A DNA stretch of 64,000 nucleotides from Nafulsella turpanensis ZLM-10 (GCF_000346615.1 NZ_ANNU01000033.1:30689-94688); one strand, 5' to 3'; positions 55,018-64,000 are shown, counted from the first letter of the stretch. Notes: generated from the letters alone by a model not told the origin. Program-made: numbers and translations.

Positions 55018-57771
55018 TTAAAAGTACGCTTTCACCAGTTCCTTAAAAGCTTTTTCCTTCCGGGTCTGCCTGAGAATCGGATCATTTTTTATGTCCGCCC
55101 ATTCAATCTTGCCGGTCTGAAAAGCCTGCCGGTAAAGGTCCAGAGATTCTTCCTGCTTACCTTCCTGCCCAAGGACTGCAGCCTTTCCGAATAATGCCCA
55201 GGCATGGTTCCCATCCAGGCGAAGGGCCTGCTCAAAAGATTCCTTTGCTTCCTTTAGCTTATTTAACCGCAGTTCAGCGAAACCTTTTTCTACCATTAAT
55301 TCCACATCATTTTTAAGATTTTCATTTAAAGACAAAGCCTTTTTGAGGTCCTGCAGGGCTAAATCATACTGCTGAAAGTAGAGGTAGCTGAAGGCTCTTT
55401 CTTTATAGGCTTCTTCATAGGCCGGATCTAATTTTATTGCATGCGAATAACTAAAAACCGCATCCTTCTGCTGGTCATTTGCTACATAAGCTTTTCCCAG
55501 CGCAAAAAACACCTCCGGGTCTGAAAGGCCCATCCGGATGCTTTCCTCCATATCTTTAACAGCTCTTTTAAAATCACCTATTGCGAAATAAGCGCTCCCC
55601 CTGGCAAAATAAGCTTCAGGATAAAACTTTCTTTCCTCAATGGCATTTTGCAGGCTTTCAATGGCTTCCTTAAATTGCCGGTTTATCAGTTGGGCATATC
55701 CCAAGGCATACCAGGCTGCCGCCACTTCCTCCACAAACCGGCCTGAGGCGATGGGAATTTTTCCTTCCCCAACTTCTTCTGCACGTGCAATTACCTGCTG
55801 TCCTATGGGAATGTAGCGCCTGAAATTATCAAGGGCTAAACCTTCCTCACCTTTTTTCTGGTAGGCCAGCCCTCTCCTGAACAAAGCGAAAGAAAGGCTG
55901 TCGTACTTTACTGCATGCGTGTAATGTTCAATAGCACTGTCGTAAGCCTGGAGGGCAAAAAAAGCATCTCCTTTCCTTAGCCAGAACCTCCCCTCTCCGG
56001 GAGCAATTAAAAGAGCCCGGGAGAAGCTGTCCACTGCCTCTCCGAATTTTTTGTTATCCATTGCTCCCTCCCCGCGGGAATAATAGCTTAAAGCCAGCTC
56101 CTGAATGCTGTTTTTCTGTTCCTCTTTCAGTCCCAGCCTGCGGGCTACCTCAAAATCAGAAGAAGCTTCCTTTAAATTACCGATGGCGGCATTTGCCATT
56201 CCCCGCTGGAAGAAAAAAGATGGTTGCTGGGCGTCTATTTCGATGGCACTGGTAAAAGCCTGTATTGCCTCCTCTTCATTTTTCAGCGCTAAAAGGAGCA
56301 TCCCTTTTTCAAAGTAAAAAGGGGCTACTTCAGGATTATATCGAATGGCAGCTGTGTAATCCTCCAGGGCACCCTTTAAATCCCCCATCTTCTTTTTTAC
56401 TTCCGCACGTTCAGGGTAAAAGGCGGCCCTGTTATCCGGATCAGAAAGCAAAAGCGAATAATCTGCTACCGCTTCATAAAATTGTTGTGTTTCAGTAAAA
56501 AGGCTGGCCCTTGCTCGTAAGGCCTGAATAAAATTACCATCCAGCGCGATAGCCCTTGAATAATCTTCCAGCGCTTTTTTTATCTCTCCCTGCTGTTCAA
56601 AAACTTTTCCTCTGCCATAATAAAAATCAGGATTCGACTGGTCTTCCCTAATCGCCTTGTTATAATCTTTTATAGCCTGTTTATACTCACCCGCCAGATA
56701 TTTGCTTTCCAGGAGGGCTAACTGCCGGATAATCCTTTCCAGCTTCTCAATTTTTACCTTTAGCTGCTCTTCCTCCGGCTTTAAGCGCAAGGCTTCGGAG
56801 TAGAGATTTTTTGCCTCTCCGTACAGCCGGGCCTCAAAGGCTTTATCTGCCATCCTTTTTAATTCAGCAAAACCTGCTTCCGGCCTGCTGATTAGGTTAT
56901 TCTGGGCCCGGGCCAGCTCCAGTAAATTCTTCCGGAGGTCAGGATGGTCGGGATAAATTTTTCCTGCAGCAGAAAAAGCTGTAAAGGCCTTATCCAGCTG
57001 TTCGGCGGCCAGTGCGGCTTCTCCTACTCTAATTTGATGGTTAAAAACAGAATCCTTTTCTGCCGAGCGTGCTCCGCCCCCTACAGGACGAGAGGCGCTT
57101 CCGGCTACTTCTTTAGATAAACTTGCAAAGGTGCTATTGCCAGAGTTGGACTGGTCAAGTTCAACATTTCCTTCCGAGGAATTAAAAGGCTCCTGAGGAT
57201 CATAATAGAGAATGCTGGTGATATAGGTTTTCCATTTACCACCCTCCTTTTCCGCTCGTAATTCAGCTACCCTGTCAACAGCCTTGTAATCAGTAGTATC
57301 TTCCTTATGACTTCCTTTGAAAAGGCTGGTATATTTAACTTTTATGTACGGGTAAGAAGAAAATTTTAAATGGGAGGTTTCAAAGTCAGAGAATTCTACT
57401 GTAGCTTCCTCTTCTTTTTCGTAGGCCAGGTCAAAATACTTCAGGTAATCTGCCACCGCTTTATCCTGCCTGCTGCTTGCTCCAATGTTGGCGGGGTTTA
57501 CATTGTCCTCTATGATAGCCGCTTCCGAATAAAAAATCCTGCTTCTGGATTCTGTATAACTATCCCTGATCATCTTCTGGATTTCAGAAGGATTGGCAAG
57601 CCCTTTATAAGAAATGACGTTGAGCAGATCCTGGTACATATTCAGTGTTTGCCGGGCCTGGTACGCAATTTCTTCCTGATCCCGCACTGAAAATTGTTGG
57701 GAGAAGGATGGAGTGGAAAAGAGCAGTCCCATCCCAAAAATGAGCAGGAAGCAATATTTAAACGCTTTCAT
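55018..57771 (-). CDS. large exported TPR-repeat protein
   Basis: 917 residues. After a signal peptide (LIFGMGLLFSTPSFSQQ), residues about 30-190 form a small alpha/beta domain similar to that in the two preceding genes (VADYLKYFDLAYEKEEEATVEFS, IKVKYTSLFKG). The rest is about 16 tetratricopeptide repeats (for example YKQAIKDYNKAIREDQSNPDFYYGRG), a scaffold for protein contacts in the periplasm. It is the last gene of the operon and its start overlaps the previous stop by 4 bp. Confidence 0.85.
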   Translation of the reverse strand: MKAFKYCFLLIFGMGLLFSTPSFSQQFSVRDQEEIAYQARQTLNMYQDLLNVISYKGLANPSEIQKMIRDSYTESRSRIFYSEAAIIEDNVNPANIGASSRQDKAVADYLKYFDLAYEKEEEATVEFSDFETSHLKFSSYPYIKVKYTSLFKGSHKEDTTDYKAVDRVAELRAEKEGGKWKTYITSILYYDPQEPFNSSEGNVELDQSNSGNSTFASLSKEVAGSASRPVGGGARSAEKDSVFNHQIRVGEAALAAEQLDKAFTAFSAAGKIYPDHPDLRKNLLELARAQNNLISRPEAGFAELKRMADKAFEARLYGEAKNLYSEALRLKPEEEQLKVKIEKLERIIRQLALLESKYLAGEYKQAIKDYNKAIREDQSNPDFYYGRGKVFEQQGEIKKALEDYSRAIALDGNFIQALRARASLFTETQQFYEAVADYSLLLSDPDNRAAFYPERAEVKKKMGDLKGALEDYTAAIRYNPEVAPFYFEKGMLLLALKNEEEAIQAFTSAIEIDAQQPSFFFQRGMANAAIGNLKEASSDFEVARRLGLKEEQKNSIQELALSYYSRGEGAMDNKKFGEAVDSFSRALLIAPGEGRFWLRKGDAFFALQAYDSAIEHYTHAVKYDSLSFALFRRGLAYQKKGEEGLALDNFRRYIPIGQQVIARAEEVGEGKIPIASGRFVEEVAAAWYALGYAQLINRQFKEAIESLQNAIEERKFYPEAYFARGSAYFAIGDFKRAVKDMEESIRMGLSDPEVFFALGKAYVANDQQKDAVFSYSHAIKLDPAYEEAYKERAFSYLYFQQYDLALQDLKKALSLNENLKNDVELMVEKGFAELRLNKLKEAKESFEQALRLDGNHAWALFGKAAVLGQEGKQEESLDLYRQAFQTGKIEWADIKNDPILRQTRKEKAFKELVKAYF

Positions 57772-58640
57772 ATTTCTGGCTGTAAAAGGGTTTCCATATA
57801 GGCTTTTTTCTCTGTCGCATTCGCCGGCATAAGCCTGTTAATGAGCCAACCAGCATTTTTTTCCTGTCGCTGAAAATCTTCCACTGTAAAAATCCAGCCG
57901 TCTACCTGTAAAAAATGATAGGAAATATCTTCCACTTCCCGGAAGGAAACCTTCTTATTTTGCAGTTCCATTACCAGTTTTGGCAGCTGGTCATCCTGGT
58001 AATCGGAAGAAAGATAACCTTTTACTTTTTCAGGGTTTTCAAACACCTTGTTCAGCCCCATAAAATCGGTAGCATGACTCATAGGATTTAAAAAGGCGGT
58101 AGAATCTTTGACCGCCGGAGCAAGCAAAAAGTCGGCAAACACCTCTTCTATAACCCATTTACTGCCTCCGTTCTGCTCTTCCTGAACGCTCATCAGCAAA
58201 AAGAGCTCCCGCTCTTTTCCTTCATACAATACCGAAGCTTTTACTTTAGCAAACCACTTATCATCATAAAAGCTCAGCCTGAGAGGGTTTTCCTGCTGAT
58301 GCACCTGTTCAATAAACCGGAGTGCCTCTTCGGGCCGGATGTACGGACTTTGGAAGTTAAAGAGAGACTTTAGCAATTCTTCACGGCTTACTTCTAGCTG
58401 ACTGTAGTGGTTCGACAGGTATCGCTTAATCAGGGTATTTTCATTATTGAAGCGCTCAAAGAATTCATCGATCTGCTTTACTTCATAAGCAAAGTTTTCT
58501 TCATGATCGGCATATAACTGCGCCTGGCTTGCAAATGGAAAACAAAGGAATAAAAGAATCAACACCACCCCGGAAATTACCTTTGTGTTCTTCAATTCTA
58601 AAAAATTGTATTTCGTTTTATGAATCATGCTGTTCATCAA
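57768..58640 (-). CDS. exported protein of unknown function, pseudokinase operon
   Basis: 290 residues with a signal sequence (VISGVVLILLFLCFPFASQAQ) near residue 40; the real start may be one of the later Met codons. The mature part has two units: an alpha/beta unit about 100-170 (RFIEQVHQQENPLRLSFYDDKW, KVKASVLYEGKERELFLLM) and a second about 220-280. The first resembles the unit in neighbouring proteins. No catalytic residues are recognised. Confidence 0.65.
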   Translation of the reverse strand: MMNSMIHKTKYNFLELKNTKVISGVVLILLFLCFPFASQAQLYADHEENFAYEVKQIDEFFERFNNENTLIKRYLSNHYSQLEVSREELLKSLFNFQSPYIRPEEALRFIEQVHQQENPLRLSFYDDKWFAKVKASVLYEGKERELFLLMSVQEEQNGGSKWVIEEVFADFLLAPAVKDSTAFLNPMSHATDFMGLNKVFENPEKVKGYLSSDYQDDQLPKLVMELQNKKVSFREVEDISYHFLQVDGWIFTVEDFQRQEKNAGWLINRLMPANATEKKAYMETLLQPEI

Positions 58641-58685
58641 TTTCCGCCTGTCTGCTAAAGGGCAGAATCAGGCAGAAAATTGCTC

Positions 58686-59342
58686 CTATTGATCAAACTT
58701 GGTTACCACCACTCCAACATCGGAGAGGAAAACATCCCACTTTTGCTGTTGCACTCCATCGGCAGCTTTCTGGTATGGCACTACCATCACTTCAATGTTT
58801 TTTTCAGTTACATCGCCATATACCACCTCATTATCCTTAAATCCTTTGAACCTTTGCTGAAGGGTGATAACGCCGTAGTAATTGCCATCGGTACCTTTTT
58901 TCAAATCGCTAACGTAGGAAATATCTGTCCAGCTGATTTCAATTTTATCGTACTCCAATAACTTAAGCCGGTTGAGGTAAGCCCTTACTTTGTATCTGTT
59001 CCTTCCTTCCGGCCCGGAAACCTCCACTTCCGCATCCTCATTAATAAAAAGATCAACGGCTAATTCCACGGCTTTATTCGCCTCTGCCATACTATTGCTG
59101 CGGTCGGAGATAATGGCAAGATAAGTACCTAAATCCGCTGTTTTCTGTAAGGCCTTCTGGCTGTACAATTCAGGATCTATTTTAATGGTAGCCTCTCCGT
59201 TCATTTCTTCAGCAGTAGGCGCTTTAACAGAAGGTTCTACCTGAGCAAGAACAGGAAAAGCGGCCCATAATATGAGCAGTCCGGAGAGCAGGAACTTCCA
59301 CCCTCCTGGCTTTCTGAATTTATTGGTTTCGATTCTATTCAT
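58686..59342 (-). CDS. exported small protein with the operon's shared domain
   Basis: 218 residues: signal peptide (WKFLLSGLLILWAAFPVLAQ), then a linker and one alpha/beta domain (AVELAVDLFINEDAEVEVSG, RAYLNRLKLLEYDKIEISW, GNYYGVITLQQRFKGF). The layout (two helices, then three strands) suggests an NTF2-like fold. I do not recognise a named family. It sits between the pseudokinase (105 bp) and the next exported protein (45 bp). Confidence 0.65.
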   Translation of the reverse strand: MNRIETNKFRKPGGWKFLLSGLLILWAAFPVLAQVEPSVKAPTAEEMNGEATIKIDPELYSQKALQKTADLGTYLAIISDRSNSMAEANKAVELAVDLFINEDAEVEVSGPEGRNRYKVRAYLNRLKLLEYDKIEISWTDISYVSDLKKGTDGNYYGVITLQQRFKGFKDNEVVYGDVTEKNIEVMVVPYQKAADGVQQQKWDVFLSDVGVVVTKFDQ

Positions 59343-59447
59343 TTCTTAATCTGATCAAAAGCTTCCATCTGGCAGGTATAAGGAGTTCTAAAAGCTGTTC
59401 CTTCCAATGGAGAAATCCGGCCCTACTCCACCAGCAGACAAATTGGT

Positions 59448-61043
59448 TTATCTTTGAGCCTGCATGCTTAAGCGTATTTCAGTAATTTTTTGATTTTCAT
59501 CCATTTTCACTTCCTCTACCTCTATGGAATGAGGAACCTTGTACAGAAGGTTTAAAAATATACTGGCCGAATATTGATTCGTTTCACCTTCCTTTTCTTC
59601 CAGTATTCTGCCTGCCTGCTCGCTAAAAAGAGACATTAAATCTTCTTTCAGAGCTTTCCGTTTTTCCTGTGAAACAGAAGGGTTAGAAATAGTATTTAGC
59701 TGGACTTCCAGTTTTTCCGGCATTAAGGATGCTGTTTCTTCTCTGGTGGTTTCCTTCACTCCAGGCAGGGCGCTTTTATGGCTAACATCGTTTCTCCCGG
59801 AAGCCTGTACCGAAGACCTGGGCTCTGCCGGGGACTCCTCAGGCTCTTGCATAGGCTGCTGTGGAGTTTTATCCGGTAACTGTTCCTGTTCCTCTTCTGC
59901 TAAAGGCTCTTCATTGTTCATAAGGATAGAACCAGGGGAATCAGTTCCTTTTAACTGCCTGTTTTCCATTTCCAGTTCCCTGGCCCGCTTTTCCATTTGC
60001 TCCAACTCTTCTTCCAGGGTAGAAATGAGCATAGCATCCAGGTCCTCCTGCTTTGCGGAATTGTTACTCCTTTCCCCACCAGCTGAAAAATGAAGATCAT
60101 CATTTTTATACGCCCAGAACGAGCTAATGATCAGCAGTAGAAAAACAGCCACGGCAAGGGTATACAGTATAATCTTCCTGGCTGAGCCACCCTTTTCGGT
60201 GCTGCTATGGGGCAATTCCCAGCTACCGGCATTCAGGTAATGTTCTGCCCTTGCATGCAGTTCCTTCGCAGTCGGTCTTTTAATCCGCTCTGCAGATAAG
60301 CATGCCTGTATTAATCCGCTTAATTCAGTAGAATACTGCTCTGATAGCTTTGCTACCACTCCCTGTTCAGAACTTTCACCTGTTAACCGGGTCGGAGGAA
60401 GAGATTGGGTACACATTTGATACATTACCACTCCTAAGGAATAAATATCCGCAGAGGGCTCCATTTCTTCAAACAAATTATTGCTCTCCGGTGGAGCGTA
60501 AGCTTCTGTTTCTGAAAGAGCGGAGTAGGTATGGCCAGAATCTTCACCCGTAAGGGCTCCCATATTTAAGTGAGCCAGTAAGAAGATATCGGGCTGGGCA
60601 AGTAAAATATTTTCCGGCCTTACCTCCTGGTGCAGAACAGGAGTTTCATGCTGATGTAAGACTTCCAAAGCGGCTCCCATCTGGCTCATGAGCCGGGCTA
60701 CCTGCCTTTCACTAAAAGATACTTTCTCATCCAGTAATCTTTTCAAAGATCCTCCGGGGCAATAGGGCATTACCAGAAAAGCATATCCATTCCATATATC
60801 AAAATGGTTCACCTTCAATAAGTGGGGGTGCGAAAGGGCCTGTGAAGAGGAAAACTCCTGCCGAAGCTGTTCCACCCCTTCCTGTGCCGGCTCTTTTTCC
60901 GGGGTATGGATTTTTAGCATGACTTCCACCTCTTCAGCCAGCTGGTCCTTTGCTTTCCACAGCTCAAAAGACCTGGTTTTACTGAGTAACTCTACCAGCA
61001 GGTATCGTTCGGCAAAAATATCCTCAAGCTTAAAAAATGGCAT
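59448..61043 (-). CDS. membrane pseudokinase (Ser/Thr kinase-like) with an extracytoplasmic domain
   Basis: 531 residues. Residues 1-265 have the kinase fold: the ATP-site Lys is kept (VMLKIHT, K44), but the Gly-rich loop is missing (LLSKTRSFELWKA). The catalytic HRDxKxxN reads HQEVRPEN and DFG reads HLNMG. Phosphotransfer is thus unlikely. A membrane helix (IILYTLAVAVFLLLIISSFW, about 290-310) leads to an acidic coiled region and a C-terminal domain (about 445-531: LKEDLMSLFSEQAGRILEE, YSASIFLNLLYKVPHSIEVEE) similar to the small exported proteins downstream. The inferred role is scaffolding across the membrane. Confidence 0.8.
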   Translation of the reverse strand: MPFFKLEDIFAERYLLVELLSKTRSFELWKAKDQLAEEVEVMLKIHTPEKEPAQEGVEQLRQEFSSSQALSHPHLLKVNHFDIWNGYAFLVMPYCPGGSLKRLLDEKVSFSERQVARLMSQMGAALEVLHQHETPVLHQEVRPENILLAQPDIFLLAHLNMGALTGEDSGHTYSALSETEAYAPPESNNLFEEMEPSADIYSLGVVMYQMCTQSLPPTRLTGESSEQGVVAKLSEQYSTELSGLIQACLSAERIKRPTAKELHARAEHYLNAGSWELPHSSTEKGGSARKIILYTLAVAVFLLLIISSFWAYKNDDLHFSAGGERSNNSAKQEDLDAMLISTLEEELEQMEKRARELEMENRQLKGTDSPGSILMNNEEPLAEEEQEQLPDKTPQQPMQEPEESPAEPRSSVQASGRNDVSHKSALPGVKETTREETASLMPEKLEVQLNTISNPSVSQEKRKALKEDLMSLFSEQAGRILEEKEGETNQYSASIFLNLLYKVPHSIEVEEVKMDENQKITEIRLSMQAQR

Positions 61044-61251
61044 AAATATAAATTAATTCAATAGTTAGACCAGAGTGAAAAAACTTCACAAACATTTAAA
61101 ACTGGTAAAAAGGTTGTTGAGATGCTGCAATCTTCCACCAGGTTTGCTCACTGTTTCTGATTGTCTTTCGCTTTGATTTCCTTGCTTTAACGAAAAAAGA
61201 GGTAGAGGGTTTTTAGGGCTCATCAAAGGGTTTCTGCTCCTTACCCTTCGT

Positions 61252-61286
61252 AAACAGTTTACCTGTCTAGCCAGGGTAAACTGTTT
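61252..61286. repeat. 12-bp perfect inverted repeat over the PorP stop codon
   Basis: AAACAGTTTACC (61252-61263) is inverted at 61275-61286 with an 11-nt loop. The PorP/SprF gene stop (complement of 61259-61261) lies in the stem. A T run follows on the plus strand, but on the transcribed minus strand there is none. It may slow transcript decay or define an mRNA end within the operon. Confidence 0.6.
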
Positions 61287-62323
61287 TTGCTTTCCCATGG
61301 AAGTTTTCTCCGGTATTTTCTCCTGTAGGGATTCCGATCCTCCTGCCGGCTTGCCCGCCATCCCAGGCTGACTTCAAAACCACTTTGAATTTTACGTAAA
61401 GGCTGGCTGGCAAAAGGCATTTCATAGCTGATACCGAACAGCCAGTCTGACTGCACCAGCTGTACTGCCACCATACCGGTTTTATCCTGCGAATAATAAA
61501 GTCCCGCGCCAAAATAACCGGCAGACATACTGTACAGGCCTGAGGTTCCTTTTCTAAGCTGCAGCCCCCCCGTCAGGTCATGGACCTGCTCCTGGCTTCG
61601 CCAGTAAAAGTCTGATACAACATCAAATGAAGGATTACTATAAAGTCTTATGTGGCTATAACCTACTATTGTTTTTGGCACCACCTGGTCTTCGTTACCC
61701 ATCAAATAGGTAAAGCTGCCGTTATTTACGTTCGTAAGGGCGCCGCCAATATGGAACAGCTGCTCTCCTTCATAATCTGTGAAGTAGTAAGCCAGCCCCA
61801 CATTGCCTAAAAATGCCTGTCCCGGATCTTCCGAAAACGCTTCTCCCGGTCCTATGGTCGGGTCAAAGTTCCCGTTGACGAACTGGTTGCTGGTAGTAAC
61901 TTCACTCCAGTCTACCTTTCTCCAGTAGTAGGATGCCTGCACACCACCAAGCAGGTGGTGCCGACGCGAAAGGGCAGCATCGTAGAGGTAGGTGAGCATT
62001 GCTCCTGTATTGGAAAAAATATAAGAGGCACCACTTTCATCGCGGGCCAGACTTAGCCCCAGAGTACCAAAATGGTTATTTGAAGAGGTATACAGGGGGA
62101 GCTGACCACTGAGCATATAGGTTCGGTAACCGCCAGTTTCTTCCGAGCCCTGCCGGCGGTAGTGGGCAGTTACCCGGTAATCCTGATTTATGGCCATAGC
62201 AGTTGGGGCCGTTAACTGGGGCGTTAACCAGAATCCGCTAAAAGCAGGGAGCTGGGCAAGCGCACCGGTACTGCAAATTACAATGAGTAGCAAGGCACTC
62301 AAGACTAGTTGAAAAAATTGCAT
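61259..62323 (-). CDS. PorP/SprF-family outer-membrane protein (T9SS-associated)
   Basis: 354 residues. Signal peptide ending GALAQ, then the family start LPAFSGFWLTPQLTAPTAMA, and an outer-membrane beta-barrel with typical alternating strands (YRVTAHYRRQG, YMLSGQLPLYTSSNNHFGTLGLSL). PorP/SprF proteins bind the ring of the T9SS and anchor gliding or cargo proteins, and their genes often follow the gene of the protein they secure. Here it starts 2 bp after the stop of the giant PKD protein gene, as expected. Confidence 0.9.
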   Translation of the reverse strand: MQFFQLVLSALLLIVICSTGALAQLPAFSGFWLTPQLTAPTAMAINQDYRVTAHYRRQGSEETGGYRTYMLSGQLPLYTSSNNHFGTLGLSLARDESGASYIFSNTGAMLTYLYDAALSRRHHLLGGVQASYYWRKVDWSEVTTSNQFVNGNFDPTIGPGEAFSEDPGQAFLGNVGLAYYFTDYEGEQLFHIGGALTNVNNGSFTYLMGNEDQVVPKTIVGYSHIRLYSNPSFDVVSDFYWRSQEQVHDLTGGLQLRKGTSGLYSMSAGYFGAGLYYSQDKTGMVAVQLVQSDWLFGISYEMPFASQPLRKIQSGFEVSLGWRASRQEDRNPYRRKYRRKLPWESKNSLPWLDR

Positions 62324-62325
62324 GC

Positions 62326-64000
62326 TTATCGAATTAAGGTTACACTCCCTTTTACATCACCATTCACTAAAACAGGGCTTCCGTCTTCATAACTTCCCTC
62401 CAGAATCCACACATAAGATCCTTCCGGCTGAGGCTCACCATTGGCACGACCGTCCCAACCCACCATGGTTGCTTCTGCAACATCTTTGGTTTCATACACC
62501 AGCCTTCCCTGCCTGTTGTAAATTCTCCAATGTATTTTATCTATTCCTGTAGCATGGAGCATAAAATAGTCATTCATCTGGTCTCCATTTGGAGAAAACA
62601 GGTTTGGCAGAAAGGCGATGCGTTCATCCACTCCTTCCCCATCTCCATTTCCTTCACCACCGGTTTCTTCACCTTCATTAATAATGATAATTACCTCATC
62701 GGTCGCTGTTAATCCACCATTGTCTGTTACCGTTAAAAGGATATTGTGGGTACCCGTATCCAGCTCAACGGTAGCATTCATTCCTGTAGCTATCTCTTCT
62801 CCATTTACGCTCCAGCTATACGAAACAATAGTTCCATCCTCATCTGTGGAAGCAGATCCATCCAGGCTAACGGCTTCCTTTCCATCCATATCGGTATCTG
62901 TCAGCGTCTGGTCGTTCCCTGCAACAGCAACAGGGGAAATGTTTTCTGTTTCTCCCCCTCCCTCATCCTCTCCTTCCAGGATTCTGAAAATCACTTCATC
63001 CGTGTCAGTCAATCCACCTTCATCGGTTACCGTAAGCACGATGGTGGTAGTGCCAATGCCCAGTTCGGCGGTGGCATTTACGCCAGTCGCTATTTCTTCC
63101 CCGTTTATGCTCCAGCTATAGGCCACAATATTGCCTTCCGGATCGGAACTCCCCGAGCCATCCAGTGTTACTATTTCGGAGCCATTAAGGTCCGTATCTG
63201 TTACTTCTTTATTCCCTCCTGCATCGGCATCGGGCGCCTGATTGGCCGGCTCATTAATTTTAATTTCCACCTCATCGGTATCCGTCAGCCCATCATCATC
63301 GGTTACGGTTAAGACAATTTGCTGGCTCCCGACTGGAAGGGTCACAACAGGATTAACTCCGGTGGCAATAACGGCTCCGGCCAGACTCCAGCTATAGCTT
63401 TCAATGGTGCCGTCCTCATCTGCTGATTCTGAACCATCGAGCTCTACCTCCAGCTCTCCCAGCCCGTCCACGTCCGTCAGCACCTGGTCTTCTCCTGCAT
63501 CTGCTACAGGAGCTTTTTCCGGAGCTTCATGGATAGTCACTGCCACCTCATCGGAATCTGTCAGTCCATCATCATCCGTAACGGTCAAGCGGATAGTATG
63601 CTCCCCTGTTGATAAGCTTACGGCAGGGGGTTCTCCGGTCGCTATTTCCTCCCCGTTGATGGTCCAGCTGTAGGAAACAATGGTTCCATCCTTGTCTTTG
63701 CTTTTTGATCCATCCAGTTCTATTCTTTCCTGTCCGTCATTATCATTATCTGTTACCTCCTGAGCATTCCCTGCATCAGCTTCGGGCGCCTGATTGGCCG
63801 GCTCATTAATTTTAATTTCCACCTCATCGGTATCCGTCAGCCCATCATCATCGGTTACGGTTAAGACAATTTGCTGGCTCCCGACTGGAAGGGTCACAAC
63901 AGGATTAACTCCGGTGGCAATAACGGCTCCGGCCAGACTCCAGCTATAGCTTTCAATGGTGCCGTCCTCATCTGCTGATTCTGAACCATCGAGCTCTACC
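62326..64000 (-). CDS. giant PKD-repeat protein with gliding-motility (CHU-type) C-terminal domain (partial)
   Basis: The frame is open from the right edge to the stop at 62326. It holds about six PKD-like repeats of about 92 residues (ADAG, then DGSxSxDxDGTIxSYSWxxxGxxIATG, LTVTDDDGLTDxDEV). The last 90 residues form the T9SS CHU-type C-terminal domain (IAFLPNLFSPNGDQMNDYF, then IYNRQGRLVYE and GWDGRANGEPQPEGSYVW), which marks a type IX cargo of the gliding or adhesin type. Repeats are nearly identical at DNA level in places. The N-terminus lies to the right of the window. Confidence 0.92.
   Translation of the reverse strand, partial: VELDGSESADEDGTIESYSWSLAGAVIATGVNPVVTLPVGSQQIVLTVTDDDGLTDTDEVEIKINEPANQAPEADAGNAQEVTDNDNDGQERIELDGSKSKDKDGTIVSYSWTINGEEIATGEPPAVSLSTGEHTIRLTVTDDDGLTDSDEVAVTIHEAPEKAPVADAGEDQVLTDVDGLGELEVELDGSESADEDGTIESYSWSLAGAVIATGVNPVVTLPVGSQQIVLTVTDDDGLTDTDEVEIKINEPANQAPDADAGGNKEVTDTDLNGSEIVTLDGSGSSDPEGNIVAYSWSINGEEIATGVNATAELGIGTTTIVLTVTDEGGLTDTDEVIFRILEGEDEGGGETENISPVAVAGNDQTLTDTDMDGKEAVSLDGSASTDEDGTIVSYSWSVNGEEIATGMNATVELDTGTHNILLTVTDNGGLTATDEVIIIINEGEETGGEGNGDGEGVDERIAFLPNLFSPNGDQMNDYFMLHATGIDKIHWRIYNRQGRLVYETKDVAEATMVGWDGRANGEPQPEGSYVWILEGSYEDGSPVLVNGDVKGSVTLIR

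Noticed and set aside
61086..61361. 91-aa minus-strand open frame between PorP and the pseudokinase
   Set aside because: It overlaps the end of the PorP gene in another frame, its sequence is low-complexity and basic, and no start signal is visible.
62326..64000. regular repeats suggesting a CRISPR array
   Set aside because: The repeats are coding PKD domains of about 276 bp in an open frame, not short spaced palindromic repeats.

Overview
The window is a chromosomal stretch of a Bacteroidota bacterium, most likely of the order Cytophagales. The reasons are: type IX secretion (T9SS) sorting domains at two protein C-termini, a PorP/SprF-type outer-membrane protein, a HYC_CC_PP-family small protein, DUF3347 copper proteins, a DAHP synthase/chorismate mutase fusion, and several promoters with the Bacteroidota -7 box TAnnTTTG. 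No tRNA, rRNA, CRISPR array or intact transposon was seen.

Region 1 (1-21.2 kb) is a copper/heavy-metal island, nearly all on the minus strand. It holds the tail of an HMA protein, a methyltransferase, a 1-Cys peroxiredoxin and a Met-rich lipoprotein. A decayed metal operon follows (SHOCT pseudogene, DUF3347 protein, internally deleted MBL/rhodanese pseudogene, small membrane protein, PII-like protein). Then come a Cys-rich copper-storage-type protein, CopA with a second SHOCT gene, and a long operon: HYC_CC_PP protein, CusA, CusC, CusB-DUF3347, DUF3347 lipoprotein, periplasmic HMA protein, lipoprotein, SCO1. Three small regulators fuse a metal-binding (HMA-like) N-terminus to an AraC-type HTH. 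One ends the Cus operon, one lies beside copA, and the third is degenerate. Four promoters in this island carry an 11-bp direct repeat with 21-bp spacing at a fixed distance from the -7 box, which is the layout of an AraC-type activator site. I read this as a self-contained HMA-AraC copper regulon.

Region 2 (21.3-32.4 kb) has an ice-binding-like DUF3494 lipoprotein, an orphan PAS histidine kinase, a transposase remnant, an aromatic amino-acid operon (aminotransferase plus a TyrA/DAHP synthase/chorismate mutase fusion) and katG. The aromatic operon is preceded by two consecutive attenuators. Each is a short Tyr/Phe-rich leader peptide followed by an intrinsic terminator.

Region 3 (32.4-48.5 kb) is mixed: a large beta-helix/PKD T9SS cargo protein; a TetR regulator with matching palindromic operators at its own promoter and at yceI; MsrA; two tandem DUF1440 proteins; an SDR; a nitrilase gene broken by one amber codon; an amine oxidase; RidA; a deoxyribosyltransferase-like protein; an ion channel with a TVGNGD filter; a DUF389 remnant; and small membrane proteins.

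Region 4 (48.9-54.9 kb) is a polysaccharide locus: a protein with two GH26-like domains, a GT2 synthase fused to a GH26 domain, and a GH2-type lipoprotein. Region 5 (55-64 kb) is one minus-strand operon entering from the right edge: a PKD-repeat protein with a gliding-motility C-terminal domain, PorP/SprF, a membrane pseudokinase, two small secreted proteins and a TPR protein. The last four appear to share a small alpha+beta domain.
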